Positions 50,056 through 61,076 of a stretch of 64,000 bases of DNA are shown piece after piece; within the stretch, counting starts at the first letter, position 1; each line of letters begins with the position of its first letter. The stretch is from Anthostomella pinea. Taxonomy: Eukaryota > Ascomycota > Sordariomycetes > Xylariales > Xylariaceae. Position numbers and translations under genes: made by a program. The stretch covers positions 3,472,001 to 3,536,000 of the forward strand of contig CAUWAG010000018.1 in assembly GCA_963556695.1 (NCBI GenBank), written 5' to 3'. The notes under the pieces were generated by a model. The model was not told the origin of the DNA and ran no database searches. It was given only the letters and a program-made list of their open reading frames with translations.

Positions 50056-51720
50056 ATGGCTCATCTGGGCCAGTATCAGCAGCGGATGAGCAGCCCCCCT
50101 CAAGCATCATCAACCACCGCGTCTGCCAAACGCAGTCAGAATCAAAAGGGGAAAATGGAAGGAAGGAGCCACACGAAGAGTCGTCGGGGTTGCTACAACT
50201 GCAAGAGACGCCGCGTTAAAGTAAGGCTCTCGAAGGGACAAGTCCCGTGTGGTTTCTGTTAACCGCAGCAACAGTGTCAGGAGTCGCGGCCGTCGTGTGC
50301 GCACTGCGTGAAGGCGGGCTTGGGGTGCGAATATCCAGCTGTTCCTCAAGTTATTCATCAAGTACAATCCATGATACTCCCTCCTGCCCAGGTGGGAAGT
50401 GCTGCTAATTTGGAGACTAGCCGCAAAACCAGATTCCGCTCTTCAGTCTCCAGGATATGCGGTTCTTCCAGCACTTCCTGCTACGTGCACGCCGCACCAG
50501 CCCCTGGATAATGAGTCGGTCTGGACTCATCAGGTCCCGTGTCTGTCTCAGAATGTACGTGATCATGAGTGAGTATGAAATAGTGATGAAGAAAAGCAGG
50601 CTGACTGGTTGTGCAGTACGAGTTTCTCAGTACGTACTTAGGGATTCACGATCACGAGGAGATCCTAGATTAGGTATCGTCCGCTGATCCTGCCCTTTTC
50701 GTGTAGTGCACGCCATCCTAGGCCTCGCGGCCTCCGACCTGATGGACCAGGACCCGAGCCTAGTGACCTTCGCCATGATGCACCGCCTTAAGGCCATCAA
50801 GGCCATCAAGGCCATCAAGAGGGCGCTGGCCGACGTCACCGAGGTCAACAACACGGTCGAGGAGGGCAACGCGCTGATGGTGACGTGCTACGCGCTGACA
50901 TTCCAGTCCGTGTGCCTCGACGACGGCCTGGCCGAGTTCATGACCTTTTCAGGGGCATTGTGATCGTCGCCACCCGTATGTTGCGCGCAGACTGCAGCGG
51001 CGCCCGGTTCCTCTTCAGGAACATTTTTGGCGACGCCCAGCTCGCCCTGTTGCGCCCGCTGATGGAGGCCCTGCCGCTCATCGACAGGGACTGGACGGAT
51101 CGGGCGGCGGCCGCAGTAGGCGCTATGGAGCCGCTCTGCGGAGGGCAGGTCGAGAGCGAGTACCATCGGCTGCTGTCTGATGTAGTCGAGGCGCTTTATA
51201 GCTTTTCTTTCTTGGGTAAGGACGCATGTGGGGGCTTCGAGTTGATGGGACGGGACTGACTGTGTGACAGCTTATCAGATACTCTGCGAACACTAGTGAG
51301 TAGTCCTCCAGCTTATTCGGCCCCTGTTTCTTCCGCCTCCCGGAGAATCGACCCCGTGACACTACAATGACGGGAACTCTACTAATACACAACTGCAGCG
51401 GCTGGTCGGATGCAGATGCCGCACGTACACTTCCAGCGCCTCGTCGACCCGAACAACCAGGTGAGCCTGCTGCTCGGCTCGCATTGGATTGCGCTGCAGC
51501 AGATCATGGGCATGATCACCGAGGTCCAGCGCCACACCGGCGCGCAGGGGAACGGCGGAAAGACGGGAGTATCAACTTGGGGATCATCCGATGGCTTCGG
51601 TACATCAACCGCCAGATCGACGCGGACCATCAGGTGTATAATCGGTGGCCGGTGTGGGTAGAGGAACAGCTCGATAGGGACCTTAGGTTCTTTGGCAAGT
51701 ATTCACATGTGGATAGTTAA
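50056..51720 (+). pseudogene. Zn2Cys6 transcription factor (Upc2-like), frameshifted
   Basis: The first exon (50056-50220) encodes SRRGCYNCKRRRVK and joins an exon from 50275 (CQESRPSCAHCVKAGLGC), giving a complete six-Cys binuclear zinc cluster. Downstream, fungal-specific TF regions are readable but in changing frames: IPLFSLQDMRFFQHFLLRA, then HQPLDNESVWTHQVPCLSQN. A 13-nt exon at 50617-50629 leads into MHAILGLAASDLMDQDPSL at 50707. Next come RGIVIVATRMLRADCSGARF (frame break at the T-run 50945-50948), MQMPHVHFQRLVDPNNQ, and finally NLGIIRWLRYINRQIDADHQ to the stop. About five breaks (near 50410, 50490, 50947, 51405 and 51560) all look like single-base losses. Splice sites and much of the reading sequence are otherwise preserved, so decay seems recent. 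Assembly error is the alternative. Confidence 0.75.
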
Positions 51721-52734
51721 TGCTACAGTAAATGCCATCCATATTGCTACACTTCCAGCCACATCTCAATCGCGTGATATCCCACCTACCACTCACTATT
51801 ATAACTTGTATATAGGTTTTCTATAGCCACAGTGTCCAACTGTTTCCGTGATATAATAATAGCGCTCATCCACAGGCGCTCATGGGGTAGAGTGGGCGCC
51901 AGGTGCGTAGCTGTCCGGGGCCCCTTTGTCGTGTCTCCACCTCGAGTCCAAAGCCGAAGTCACGAGCATCTCACCCTCAGCGCCTCCATACCGACGAACT
52001 CTGGAAGTTCCCAGCGCAAGGCGATTCGGCTCCTCAGCACGGCCCCCTTGGACGGGAAGCGAGGCCCTCCAGGCAGGATTTGGACATGCATTCCTTCTCT
52101 GCGAGCCCCGCCACCACCGCGTACGTGACTATCTCGTAATGCTGGGAAGATCCCACAGCATGTGGCACCCTCGGCGTCGACGGGGCCTCTTGTCGATATT
52201 TCCCGCCAGCACAGTAGCAGGCCTCCATCGCCTGTATGCGCCAGATAGACGTCCCCCGCAAGCTTTAGGATTGAACTCTTTCTCTGTGCATTAACCAGAT
52301 GGACCGAGAAAGGAGGGTCGCAACAGCAGGTGGTGGAACTCATGGCTGCCATCTAGGTATAATTCTGCGAACGGGCATTTTTGATATATTTCGGAGAGGA
52401 AGATGGGGATAGATACTTAAAGTGGCTGTCAGGCAATGGAGCGCGTATCTAAGCACATAGGCACGGCTGAAGATGTCCGACCTCGTCGGGTTTCGTGGAC
52501 TCGTGAGGCAGCTTGCAATAATGGGGAGTATGGGATACATCGACGAGCCTCTCGAGTGCCAGACGCCGGTCATGTCAACCAACATGGCTTTGTGTATGAT
52601 CCCCGGAGTGGTTTCAACGGCCATGACCACGTTCTCGAGGAGGTTGGGGCCTTTCGATCGTGTTGGGTAGGTAGAGTTATTTCAGATCCTTCTTCTTCAT
52701 GGGACGAAGACGGTGAGAGAGACTGCACCCTACT
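51721..52734. other. Intergenic, possible further relic
   Basis: No intact gene. A short stretch near 51998-52040 (RKAIRLLSTAP) vaguely resembles the start of HET proteins, but nothing around it supports this. Confidence 0.45.
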
Positions 52735-52969
52735 TCGCGATATACGTCAGAACCGGGGATTATTTACTAGAAGTGGCCGTCACATGGGCATGGTGCACCG
52801 CTCTGCTCAGCCGGGAGATTCGGCTGCTGTTCTGCTGGGATATCCGGTTCCATTCATACTGCGGCCGGTTCGAGACAGTGAGAATGACGATTTGTCAGTC
52901 ATGATCTTCCCACCTCATTATATCGAAGAGGTCGAGCATCACAAGAGATTGGCTTCTTCTCCAATGTGA
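52735..52969 (+). pseudogene. Probable remnant of a HET-domain protein C-terminus
   Basis: The frame ending at 52969 contains GRHMGMVHRSAQPGDSAAVL followed by LGYPVPFILRPV. This matches the pattern G..G..P..A.PGD.V..L.G..VPFVLR near the end of many fungal heterokaryon-incompatibility (HET) proteins. The upstream part of such a protein (the HET domain itself) is not readable, and the frame above 52735 looks unrelated. HET proteins control self/non-self death on hyphal fusion; here only a fragment survives. Confidence 0.4.
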
Positions 52970-53108
52970 CGTATGTGTTGTTGGTATCTCAGACCTCTAG
53001 AAATGTCACTTGAATACCAGTCTCTCCTCCCAACACCCTTTGTCCTTGAAAACGTCTAGGTTCACCTCTAGCTGGCACAGTCACAGCAATTCAGCCTGTC
53101 GCGTTGCT

Positions 53109-53136
53109 CGTATGTCGTATGTCGTATGTCGTATTT
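53109..53136. repeat. CGTATGT tandem repeat
   Basis: Three perfect 7-bp copies plus one degenerate copy in intergenic DNA. Confidence 0.85.
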
Positions 53137-53836
53137 AGCACTAGGCTCCTGTAGTCTTACGAGGTTGGCGTTAGATACGCTACTTTCATCTCGATATATC
53201 AAATGTCCTTCAACACAAACCTAAGCCTCATGCACCTTTAAAGCACTCGCACAACTCCTTGTTTGTGTAATATATTTATAGCCGTGTCCATGTCATCTAA
53301 AGTAGCATATAAGCTGAAGATTCCCCTGTAGAATGGCATTATCGAGCATCTCCGGAGTCCCAAGACAATGATGAGATCAGAACACGCATGAAGACTATAG
53401 CACCTCGTTCACGCACACCGCTACTGGATTAGCCACCATGGTGGCATCGTCATCCCCTGGTCGGCCACCAATAAGCACCTCGCATGTTTCACTAGAAGCG
53501 ACTACTCTTCCTTCCACCTTGCTCCGGAGACCCCCAAGGACAGACCTAGGACATCGACTTCGCAAGCCTCAGCTCGTCAATCTCAAATGCGTGCGTAACA
53601 CAGGGTCATGATGCGCCAGCCACACTGCGAAGCAGAGCCGTCGACCAGCCCACCGAGCAGCAAGTTCACACCCACACTCTAGCTCCAGATCCAGTGCTCA
53701 GGCAAGCGCTGGCTCCCCCTCCCCACGGTAACCAAGCCAGACCCCATCCCGGTCTTCAAACTCACAACGGACGGGCGTCTAAACCGCCTCTCTCTACACA
53801 AAAAAAATGTAAAAACACTACCCGTAGTACGTGGAT

Positions 53837-54014
53837 AGAAAAAAAAACGTATTCTCGATTGTTGAGAATTTCGAGGTCGGAAACAAGCCAGCCGAAACGA
53901 TCTCCGATCACTACTCGAACCGCTGGTCTCCGAGGTTTGTGGTTCGAACTCAGTACCCTAAGGCCTGGCCATACCGAACGTGAGATTACTCATCCTAACC
54001 ACGCCACCAAGGTG
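53837..54014 (-). mobile_element. Candidate tRNA-derived SINE or tRNA pseudogene
   Basis: Read on the minus strand, the segment starts near 54014 with CACCTTGGTGGCGTGGTTAG, a good Pol III A-box. It continues GGAT...TCTCAC, which parallels tRNA-Glu up to the anticodon loop. A B-box-like GAGTTCGAACC follows at 53941-53951 and a second GGTTCGAGTAG at 53911-53921. The acceptor and T stems do not pair, so it is not a working tRNA. It ends in a T-run (plus-strand A9 at 53838-53846), which could be a Pol III terminator. I found no target-site duplication. Confidence 0.4.
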
Positions 54015-56386
54015 ACGCTGCTTGTGTCCTTGGGGAAAATTTTCTCACATTTAGATACAAGTGCCCCTTTCACCTAATCACCCGCCCATGCCACGTTCAC
54101 CTAGTCACATGACATGCATCTATAGATTGAGGGTGCAAATACAGCAACCTCAGCATCCGTCCATAAAGGAGTTCCCGGTCCTGCATCCTCGGGCACGGCG
54201 ACAACGAGACGCAGATGCCCCTGACAAGCACAACGTACCGGTTCGGTCCCAGTCTCCAGAAGTCCACCCGTCGTCAGACTTGGCGGCGCCAACTCTCCTG
54301 AGCAGGACGAGGAAACCTTCGAGGACACCGGTACACAGCGCCCGCGGACAGTCTCCTTGTCTTTGAACTGCTGGACACCCACCATGCTCCTCGCGAACCT
54401 GGTACCGGTAACAAGTACTGGAGCAAAAGCAAAAGCAAAAGGACCAAGGAGCCCACCCGCACACGCGTAGCACAGCTCGTGCGCAACGACACGCACCGCA
54501 GCCCGGGCAGCACGAGGGCCACAGCGGGGAATTGCCGCGGCGGGTGGCGGTGGATCGGCATAGACTGTTGGGTTGGTATGTTGCTTCAGGGACGGTTGGT
54601 AAGCCACCTTGGCGTGAAACGTAGATTCTTGTATTGGTGTTCTGATGCCAAGGGTCACGTTGATTCCGTCCGTAGGGTGCTATTGGCAGAATGCTTTCAA
54701 TAACTTCATCCACGCTTTCGCCCACGCGTGCTTTGGTCATCTGGTTCCCGGGCTTGAAGCATTGGCGAGTCATATATGTCACTAGACTGACTCGATAGTC
54801 AGTGGCGATGTTATAGGTCTTGGATTACTCCTTCGGCTCTACATAGTCTTCCCGAGAACTTGTGAAGATTATATATGACCCATGCCTACGCCTCATTGCC
54901 TTGTACCTCCACCCGGGCCCATTCACTCTCTTCTCTTACTGCCGTTTACCATTCCGACCCACCAACAAGCAATGTGCTCAAGTCTTTGGGCATACTTGGG
55001 AGCATCGCGCGAACGATCAAATTGGAGGAAGAATTCTATATGTCAGCCATAGCAAGAGCGATGGATATACAAGCTACTGTTTGGCTATCAGTCTCTTTTT
55101 CTTGCCCTTAATTTAATAGTAGCAAAAATCACAACATATCTCAAAGCACTGTCGTGTCACTATTGTCGCTTTCGGCGCGGGACCCTCACAGCAGGACTAC
55201 TTTTGCCTGGATCTCATTGGGCAAATATTGGGTCTGCCCTCAGTGTAGCCATGATGCATTTCTGAGAGGCATTTGACGCATGTCATATTAAACATCCTCA
55301 TCCACTGCCGTACATACAACTGGTATGGACGATGATGACTAGACTCAGACATACAGTTGATATGCGCGTACCCTCCCACAAACTGATATCAACCTGTGTG
55401 TGTATCGCTATTTCCTCTACTAGCGTGTGTATATCAGGGGCTAACTACAAACCAACAATGGATACACCAGGGAAAACATGACTGTTGATTGTACAATCGA
55501 CGGTATAGTCTAAAGGTGATTCACAGGATGACTCCTTGGCGTCTGTCAGTATCCTGAGAGACACATATATAGGCTAGATGTCGCCCCTGAGTTTCATACA
55601 GTACTGATTCTCTTCATAATCCGCCGCCCTCCCCAACATCACTGATTGGAGGTCATCGTAATTTCTCCTCTATTATACCAGCTCGGCATCAAGTCAACCT
55701 TGGCTATAACTCGAGAGACACCATCTTGGTTCCCTTATAGGTCGGCCATCTCACCTCGTCATGGGATGCCAACTCCATATGATTATCAGACCAGAAGTTT
55801 CTGAATCGTATGAGAGTCTATTAAGCAAGCTGACCGACATACCGGCCGGCGTAGTGGACCCGTTCAATCACTCCGGAGCAAAAGCCCCTGATCCGAAACC
55901 AAGTGCTCATTCTGGTTCCGGACATGGATGCTGGTTGGCCTCCGCTGCCAAAGTTTGCTACCGGGCCTCTAGACTCCTGTACCTGGCTGCGGTCCAAGGA
56001 CCAGCTCAACAGGGCATCAAACCAATGGGATCACAGCGTACCTCGGCCCTTGAGACCGCTCTTCTGGGGCAGGTCAAAGCCCAACCAATGGGCCCAATAA
56101 ACATTCTCGGCGCGCGGTCCAAGCTCGATTCGGCTGATCTTACTCGCTCCCGGGGCCGGGGCTGAAGCTCTCGTGGATCCGGCTCCGTGGGTTTGCCACG
56201 GACGGGGCGTACTGGCATGGTACATCGACTCCGGGCTGTTTTGGTAGCAGAACGAAGTACGTTGAGGTACCCAAAGTCCATGACCGGGGCGGCAGGATGA
56301 GGTAGTTTTGAGTTCAGTGTTGTGCAGTGTCCTTTCATGTTGTGTGCTCAGGGCTTCTTGCCCCGACTGGATGAGGGTCTCCCACA

Positions 56387-56394
56387 TATAAATA
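56387..56394 (+). promoter_or_regulatory. TATA box candidate (TATAAATA)
   Basis: TATAAATA lies 213 bases upstream of the ATG at 56600, followed by a C/T-rich stretch typical of fungal leaders. Confidence 0.45.
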
Positions 56395-56599
56395 TACCCC
56401 ATCTATCCTTTGATGCTCTTCTTCCCTTCCTCCCGTCTTCACCCAACTTCACATCCGCACTTGCTTCCACAATTGCTTCCACACATGCTACCAATTCATC
56501 CACCGAGAACCAAGACCTGGCTACTGCCGTCACTTACAGACAAGTCTAGTAAGTTGAAACTGGAGCTTATCCCCCCACATCACCCACCCTGTTTCTAAC

Positions 56600-56896
56600 A
56601 TGTCGAAGAACCACACAGACCAAGAATACCGTACCACCACCACCGACGAGATGGCTCCCCCGACCAATGCGGAGCTGGCTGCTCGCGAAGCCCATATCCG
56701 GCACGCGAAGCCCATATCCGGCACGCGATGCCCCACCTGGACCCGGCCCTATCCACGAACTGTTGGTCCAGGCCGGAGTCGAGCATGCCACCACCCGCGG
56801 ACACATCGTGGGCACGAGCAACCGAACCCAGCTGCGGGCCCGGCAGGCGGCTGCTGCCGCGGCGGCGGCCAACGCTGGACAGGGCGGAGGACAGTA
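56600..56896 (+). pseudogene. Copy A of a tandem-duplicated 2EXR-like gene, truncated
   Basis: The open frame from ATG 56600 reads MSKNHTDQEYRTTTTDEMAP and then ELAAREAHIR. A perfect 20-bp tandem duplication (56684-56723) then follows. The sequence matching copy B (ELLVQAGVEHATTRGHIVG and Ala-rich RQAAAAAAAANAG) continues in another frame to a stop at 56896. The 3' part present in copy B is missing. Leader and start region align with copy B (57190-57300). Whether some product is made from either frame is unknown. Confidence 0.5.
56684..56723. repeat. Perfect 20-bp tandem duplication
   Basis: CGCGAAGCCCATATCCGGCA occurs twice in direct tandem inside copy A. Twenty is not a multiple of three, so the duplication changes the frame. 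Confidence 0.95.
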
Positions 56897-57013
56897 GGGA
56901 CGAGGACATGCCTGACAGTTGAATGGGAAACACGATGAATGTACTATTAGATAAATCCCAATAAACCCACCCCACTAATCTTCCCAATAGGGTCTTCCAG
57001 TGCTCACGCGAAT

Positions 57014-57020
57014 TATAAAA
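57014..57020 (+). promoter_or_regulatory. TATA box candidate (TATAAAA)
   Basis: It lies ~180 bases before the position in copy B that corresponds to the start codon of copy A, a spacing similar to that in copy A. Confidence 0.4.
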
Positions 57021-57196
57021 CCCCAAAGGAAATACAACCCCACAACCCCGCAACCAATCCACAACCGCAAGGGTCAACTACCAGACCTGTTTCTATCACT
57101 ACCAAGGATAAAGTAAGTTCCCCGAGCCTAACCTTATTCCATCACTACCTACCTAGGGAAGGGAACTTTTTCTTTCTTTTTCTTCCAGTTCCTAAC

Positions 57197-58072
57197 TTCT
57201 CAAAGCACCACCACACAAACCACATAAACCACGGCCATCGACGAAATGGCACCTCTCACCAACCAAACCAAATGCTAGCAGCCCGCGATGCGCACCTACG
57301 CGAGAGAATCAGCCGACTGAACGAGCAAGGCCCAAGTGAGAGAACGACTCCGCCAGTGTGGCATGATGGACACCGCTTGTGGCGGAATCATCACGGGCGA
57401 GGCCAACCGGGCAGACCTGCAGGCCCAGCAGGCGGCTGCGGCTGGCGCCGGCGGAGGCGACAACGCTGCCTGCCGGTGGCGGAGGTGCTCTTTCCCATAC
57501 TACCCCAATGGGCCCATTGAGGACACCACGAACCGTATCCTTGAGCACTTGAAGCCCCTCGAGAACTTGAGTCTGAGCGGCTTCGTTGTCCACGAGACAC
57601 TCGATATCGCCGTACGGTGCTGCTGGAGGCGGAGGCGGACACGGAGGAAGCCAATAGAGGAGAGAAGGAGAGGCCTACGGGGCGTTTCAGACTCGCCGGT
57701 ACAACCAGTACCAAGGGAAAGTAAGCAGCATGGCACTATACACTATGAGGCAGGTATAGTCATCCCGCGGCTGCCAGCAGAACTCCAATGCAAGATTTGG
57801 GAGGACGCCATTGAGGGAGAGAGAGCGAGCAACGCGTCATGATTATCGCGAGCCATGTGCGGCGTCTCATGCCCACCGAATGGCTCATATCTCCGTTTCT
57901 GTCTGTCAACAAGCAATCGAGAAGACCACAAGCCAAGTATCAGAGACTAGACTTCACCAGAAAGAAAGCTATAAAACCACCACTGAGTGACTTCGACCCC
58001 TGGGGGACTGGCATAGGACCATACATGAGAGTTGACTACCTACTATGGCAATTGACACGAGGCGCGACATGA
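57197..58072 (+). pseudogene. Copy B: broken 2EXR-like gene
   Basis: The 5' end aligns with copy A, but the start codon position reads TTC (57197) instead of ATG. An in-frame ATG remains at 57272 (MLAARDAHLRERISRLNEQG). The frame shifts near 57340 to KAQVRERLRQCGMMDTACGG and an Ala/Gly-rich run. It then reads through to IVIPRLPAELQCKIWEDAIE, which resembles the start of the 2EXR domain (F.RLP.ELR..IW). A second shift near 57835 leads to RVMIIASHVRRLMPTEWLIS and LSVNKQSRR up to the stop at 58072. The 2EXR family is large and of unknown function in ascomycetes. Two frame breaks and a lost start argue for a pseudogene. Confidence 0.55.
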
Positions 58073-58694
58073 GGCCCGACACTAGAACAGCACAAGTATA
58101 TGCCTATATTGTGATGCCAATGTCGGTGCTTTCAATCAATGATAACGGCTTGGTATGTGTTCTTGTCTGCGTCCATGTTGATTACCTCGTATCGATGTAT
58201 ATGTCAGTGCTGATCACGATGATCTTTCACAAAAGCCATCCATGATGTGTCATCGTCACGGGAGAATCAGCTTCGTCTGTAGTGTTTATTCCGGCCATTC
58301 AGCCCACGATGTGAGGTGGGTGGTTGTATTGCCTCGTGATGCACCATCGTAGGACCCCATGCCACTGCAAGAGGAATCGAATTGATAAGCAGGGCAAGTA
58401 ACAAGCCTGGTTCACAGGAAGTGAAAATAACAGTTGATCAGCGTGTATCATTACTATGTCATTATCCTCGGGTCCTAGATTGACTTTGGTCCGATCAAAC
58501 CACCAGAGACTGACTGGGTGGTGAAAGTACTACGATGGACCATCAGTATCCGTATCCTGTCCTCCCTGTGACACTGACCCAAAGGGATAAATCACCAAAA
58601 TCCCTGCATGAGTTGCCGCAACGCCGAAGATGCAATGATTCGAGTCCCTTTACTCAGGAAAGGCGCACTGCCGCAGTGGACTTGGGAGCGCACG
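58073..58694. other. Intergenic
   Basis: 3' flank of the pcf11 gene and end of the relic segment. No gene or repeat seen. Confidence 0.6.
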
Positions 58695-61076
58695 CTATGC
58701 AAACTCTGTCTTCATCTTCCCTCGTACGGAAGATAGCTCATCCTGCTTGGTGAAGTGTGTTAGTGTAACCCTCGCGGAGATCAGAATGAAGTACTAGAAG
58801 TGACTCACTTCGGCTTTCCGCTTCCCCAACACCGGCTCTGGCGTACTTCTCGCGAATACCATCGGTGTGTTTCCACCATCTTTGGTTGCTTCCCGGTGGC
58901 AACTGGCATGGTAGATCCGCTCGCCCACCTTCATGGCATCGGCCCAGACGAACTCCTGGGCATCGTCGAGCCATCTCGTCTCGAATCTGTCTTGACAGAT
59001 CGGGCACACACTTGCTGCCAATGCAGCATCGTCGGGAACCGGTATGTACTCGACCTTTGCGGCCTTCGATGCTGATCCCCCCGAGGCGGCATCGGAATCC
59101 CCTGGATGGCCAGCGTGGTCCTTGTCAATGGTCTCTCGAGTATTGATCCAGTCCTAGCATCATCAGCACAGCCTCTTGCAGATCACGACAGGCAACTTAC
59201 CACTTCATCGACCAGCCAACTTCGATGCTGCCCCCGCTTCTCGGCTTCAGCGATGCGCTGGTTCACCTTGAAATGCCAGTCCATATGGGCAGTCTTCTTT
59301 CTCTTCCCTTTCTCATCTCTCGCAAAACGCCGACCACATTGTGTGCACTGCGGCCCCTGAGCCTCAAAGAGGAATGGAAGCAGCTGTGGACGAAATCTGC
59401 GATGTTGTTAGTTACTGGACTACTACGAACGCATGACTGGGACGTACTGCTTGAGAGACGAGGCCTTGAGGGCTATATCGCCGGTGAAGGTCTCCATAGT
59501 CACGGGTCGACGAGACTGGTTCCCCATAGTCGCTCCGGGTATAGGAAGAGGGATAGGGAATGGTAGAGAAGGCGTCGGAACGGGGACAGGCGTCGAAATG
59601 GGGACAGGCGTCGTGGCAACCGCAGGCGTGGGCGGTGGAAGCATCCCAGCTTGTCTCAACATGTTCATGAGTGCCATTGGGTCAGGCGTTGCTGCGGCTG
59701 CCTTCTGCGGCTCAGCTCTCTGAGGCGGCGGTGATCGTGTTGCGACAGTTGCCGGAGGAGGTTGAGGTGTAGATACTTGCGGGGTGGAGGAGCTTCGTGC
59801 CATCAAAGCCGCAAGAGCACCCGAGCCGAATAAGGAATCTAAAGAGACCTTCGGCGCTGCTGCTGGCGGCGGAGGAGCTACTGCTACGGGTTGTGCTTTG
59901 GGTATAGGTGTAGGAGGTTGGGCTGGAGATGCCCTTATTGTCACGGCGAGATCAGAAATTTGATTCTTAACAAGCACTAACTGATCCTGCGGCAGGTTCT
60001 GGGTCTGAAGAATAGTTTGCAAATCCACCAGTGCCTTCAGCCTAGTCTGTATAGTTGGATCATGGGGAGCTTGTGCGATTTGCGCCTTGAAGGCCGTGAT
60101 CAGTCTTTGGATATCATCATTCAGCGAGCCTGTGCTGATTCCAGCTTGCGACATGCCATATCCTCCCACGGGAGGGGGTTGGAAGGCGCTAGATGATGGC
60201 ATGGGTTGAGGTGTTGACCTGGATGGGAAGGGCATGTTCTGGAGACCAGGTCAGTACCAAGTCGATTGCTACAGTGTTCGTCTGACTCACTGGGTGTGAC
60301 TGATAGTTGGGCGGCAGCGGCTGCGTAGGCTGACCGTACGACATGCCGTTCGTGCTGTGATTCGGAAGTTGATAGCCATGCGCTTGGGGCGGAGGCCGAG
60401 CACCTGGTGGTGTGGGCGTTTCCCGGTAAGGCATGCCTTGTGCGGTTGGTCTGCCCCGGCCAAGCAGTTGCTGCTGGCTTTTCATGTGCGCCTGGTGTTG
60501 TTGCAGAGCAGTCGTCCGCACTTTGATGAGGGCATTCTCAATGGGGCGAACGACATCTGGCGGGAAGACCGGGCGGGTGTCGATAGAGCCTGGGACGGGC
60601 TCCTTCCAGGTTTTCAGCATCTCGTCCATCTTCCTGCGGGTGCCCATGTCGACCATGGCGTAGGCGTCCATGAAGGTGTGGTACAGTTTGCGGCCGAAGA
60701 AAAGTGTGTAGGGCGTGCCTACGTTTTTGACGATGGAGTCAAGAACATACAACGAAGGCAGTTTCTTGTGGGGTGCAATCTGAGGCACTTGTTAGTGAAA
60801 GGTTCAGAGGTTACATTATTTGATTGTGCGTTCTCGAGCAATTGCCACCACCTGACAGGTGAGGAGGCCTTGCGCAGAGACTCGCTGAAGAATAGTTCTG
60901 CAACCTACTCGTTTAATGTGATCGACCAGTGCTCCAGAGATAGCGAGCGCATGCTCCGTGTTTTCTCTCGCAATCAAGGTCAGGTTCGAAATTTCATGGC
61001 GATCATTTGTGTTGACATCTTCAAGGGCCTCGCGAAAGTCCTCGGCTACCGCTTCAGACTCTGAATAGGATGTCAT
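58695..61076 (-). CDS. pcf11: PCF11, mRNA 3'-end cleavage and polyadenylation factor
   Basis: Exons: 60909-61076, 60291-60779, 59448-60238, 59201-59396, 58809-59153 and 58695-58742, giving 678 aa. The N-terminal CTD-interacting domain (~1-140) includes IAPHKKLPSLYVLDSIVKNV and FGRKLYHTFMDAYAMVD; it binds the phosphorylated RNA polymerase II tail. The middle is Pro/Gln-rich. Near the C-terminus, a C2H2-type zinc finger (CTQCGRRF...HMDWH) and a second one (CPICQDRF...YHASCH) flank the Clp1-contacting DWINTRETIDKD region, as in yeast Pcf11. The protein is part of cleavage factor IA and also promotes transcription termination in the nucleus. The last, 16-codon exon uses a CAG acceptor after 58742; a 3-nt longer form is possible. 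Confidence 0.93.

Larger units (their letters stand above)
52970..56386. other. Gene-free stretch with tRNA-like/SINE-like sequence
   Basis: 3.4 kb, AT-richer than most of the window, with no coding region. It holds a CGTATGT repeat (53109-53136) and a tRNA-like segment (53837-54014). ORFs at 54101-54782 (-) and 55761-56165 (+) have no domain. Confidence 0.55.
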
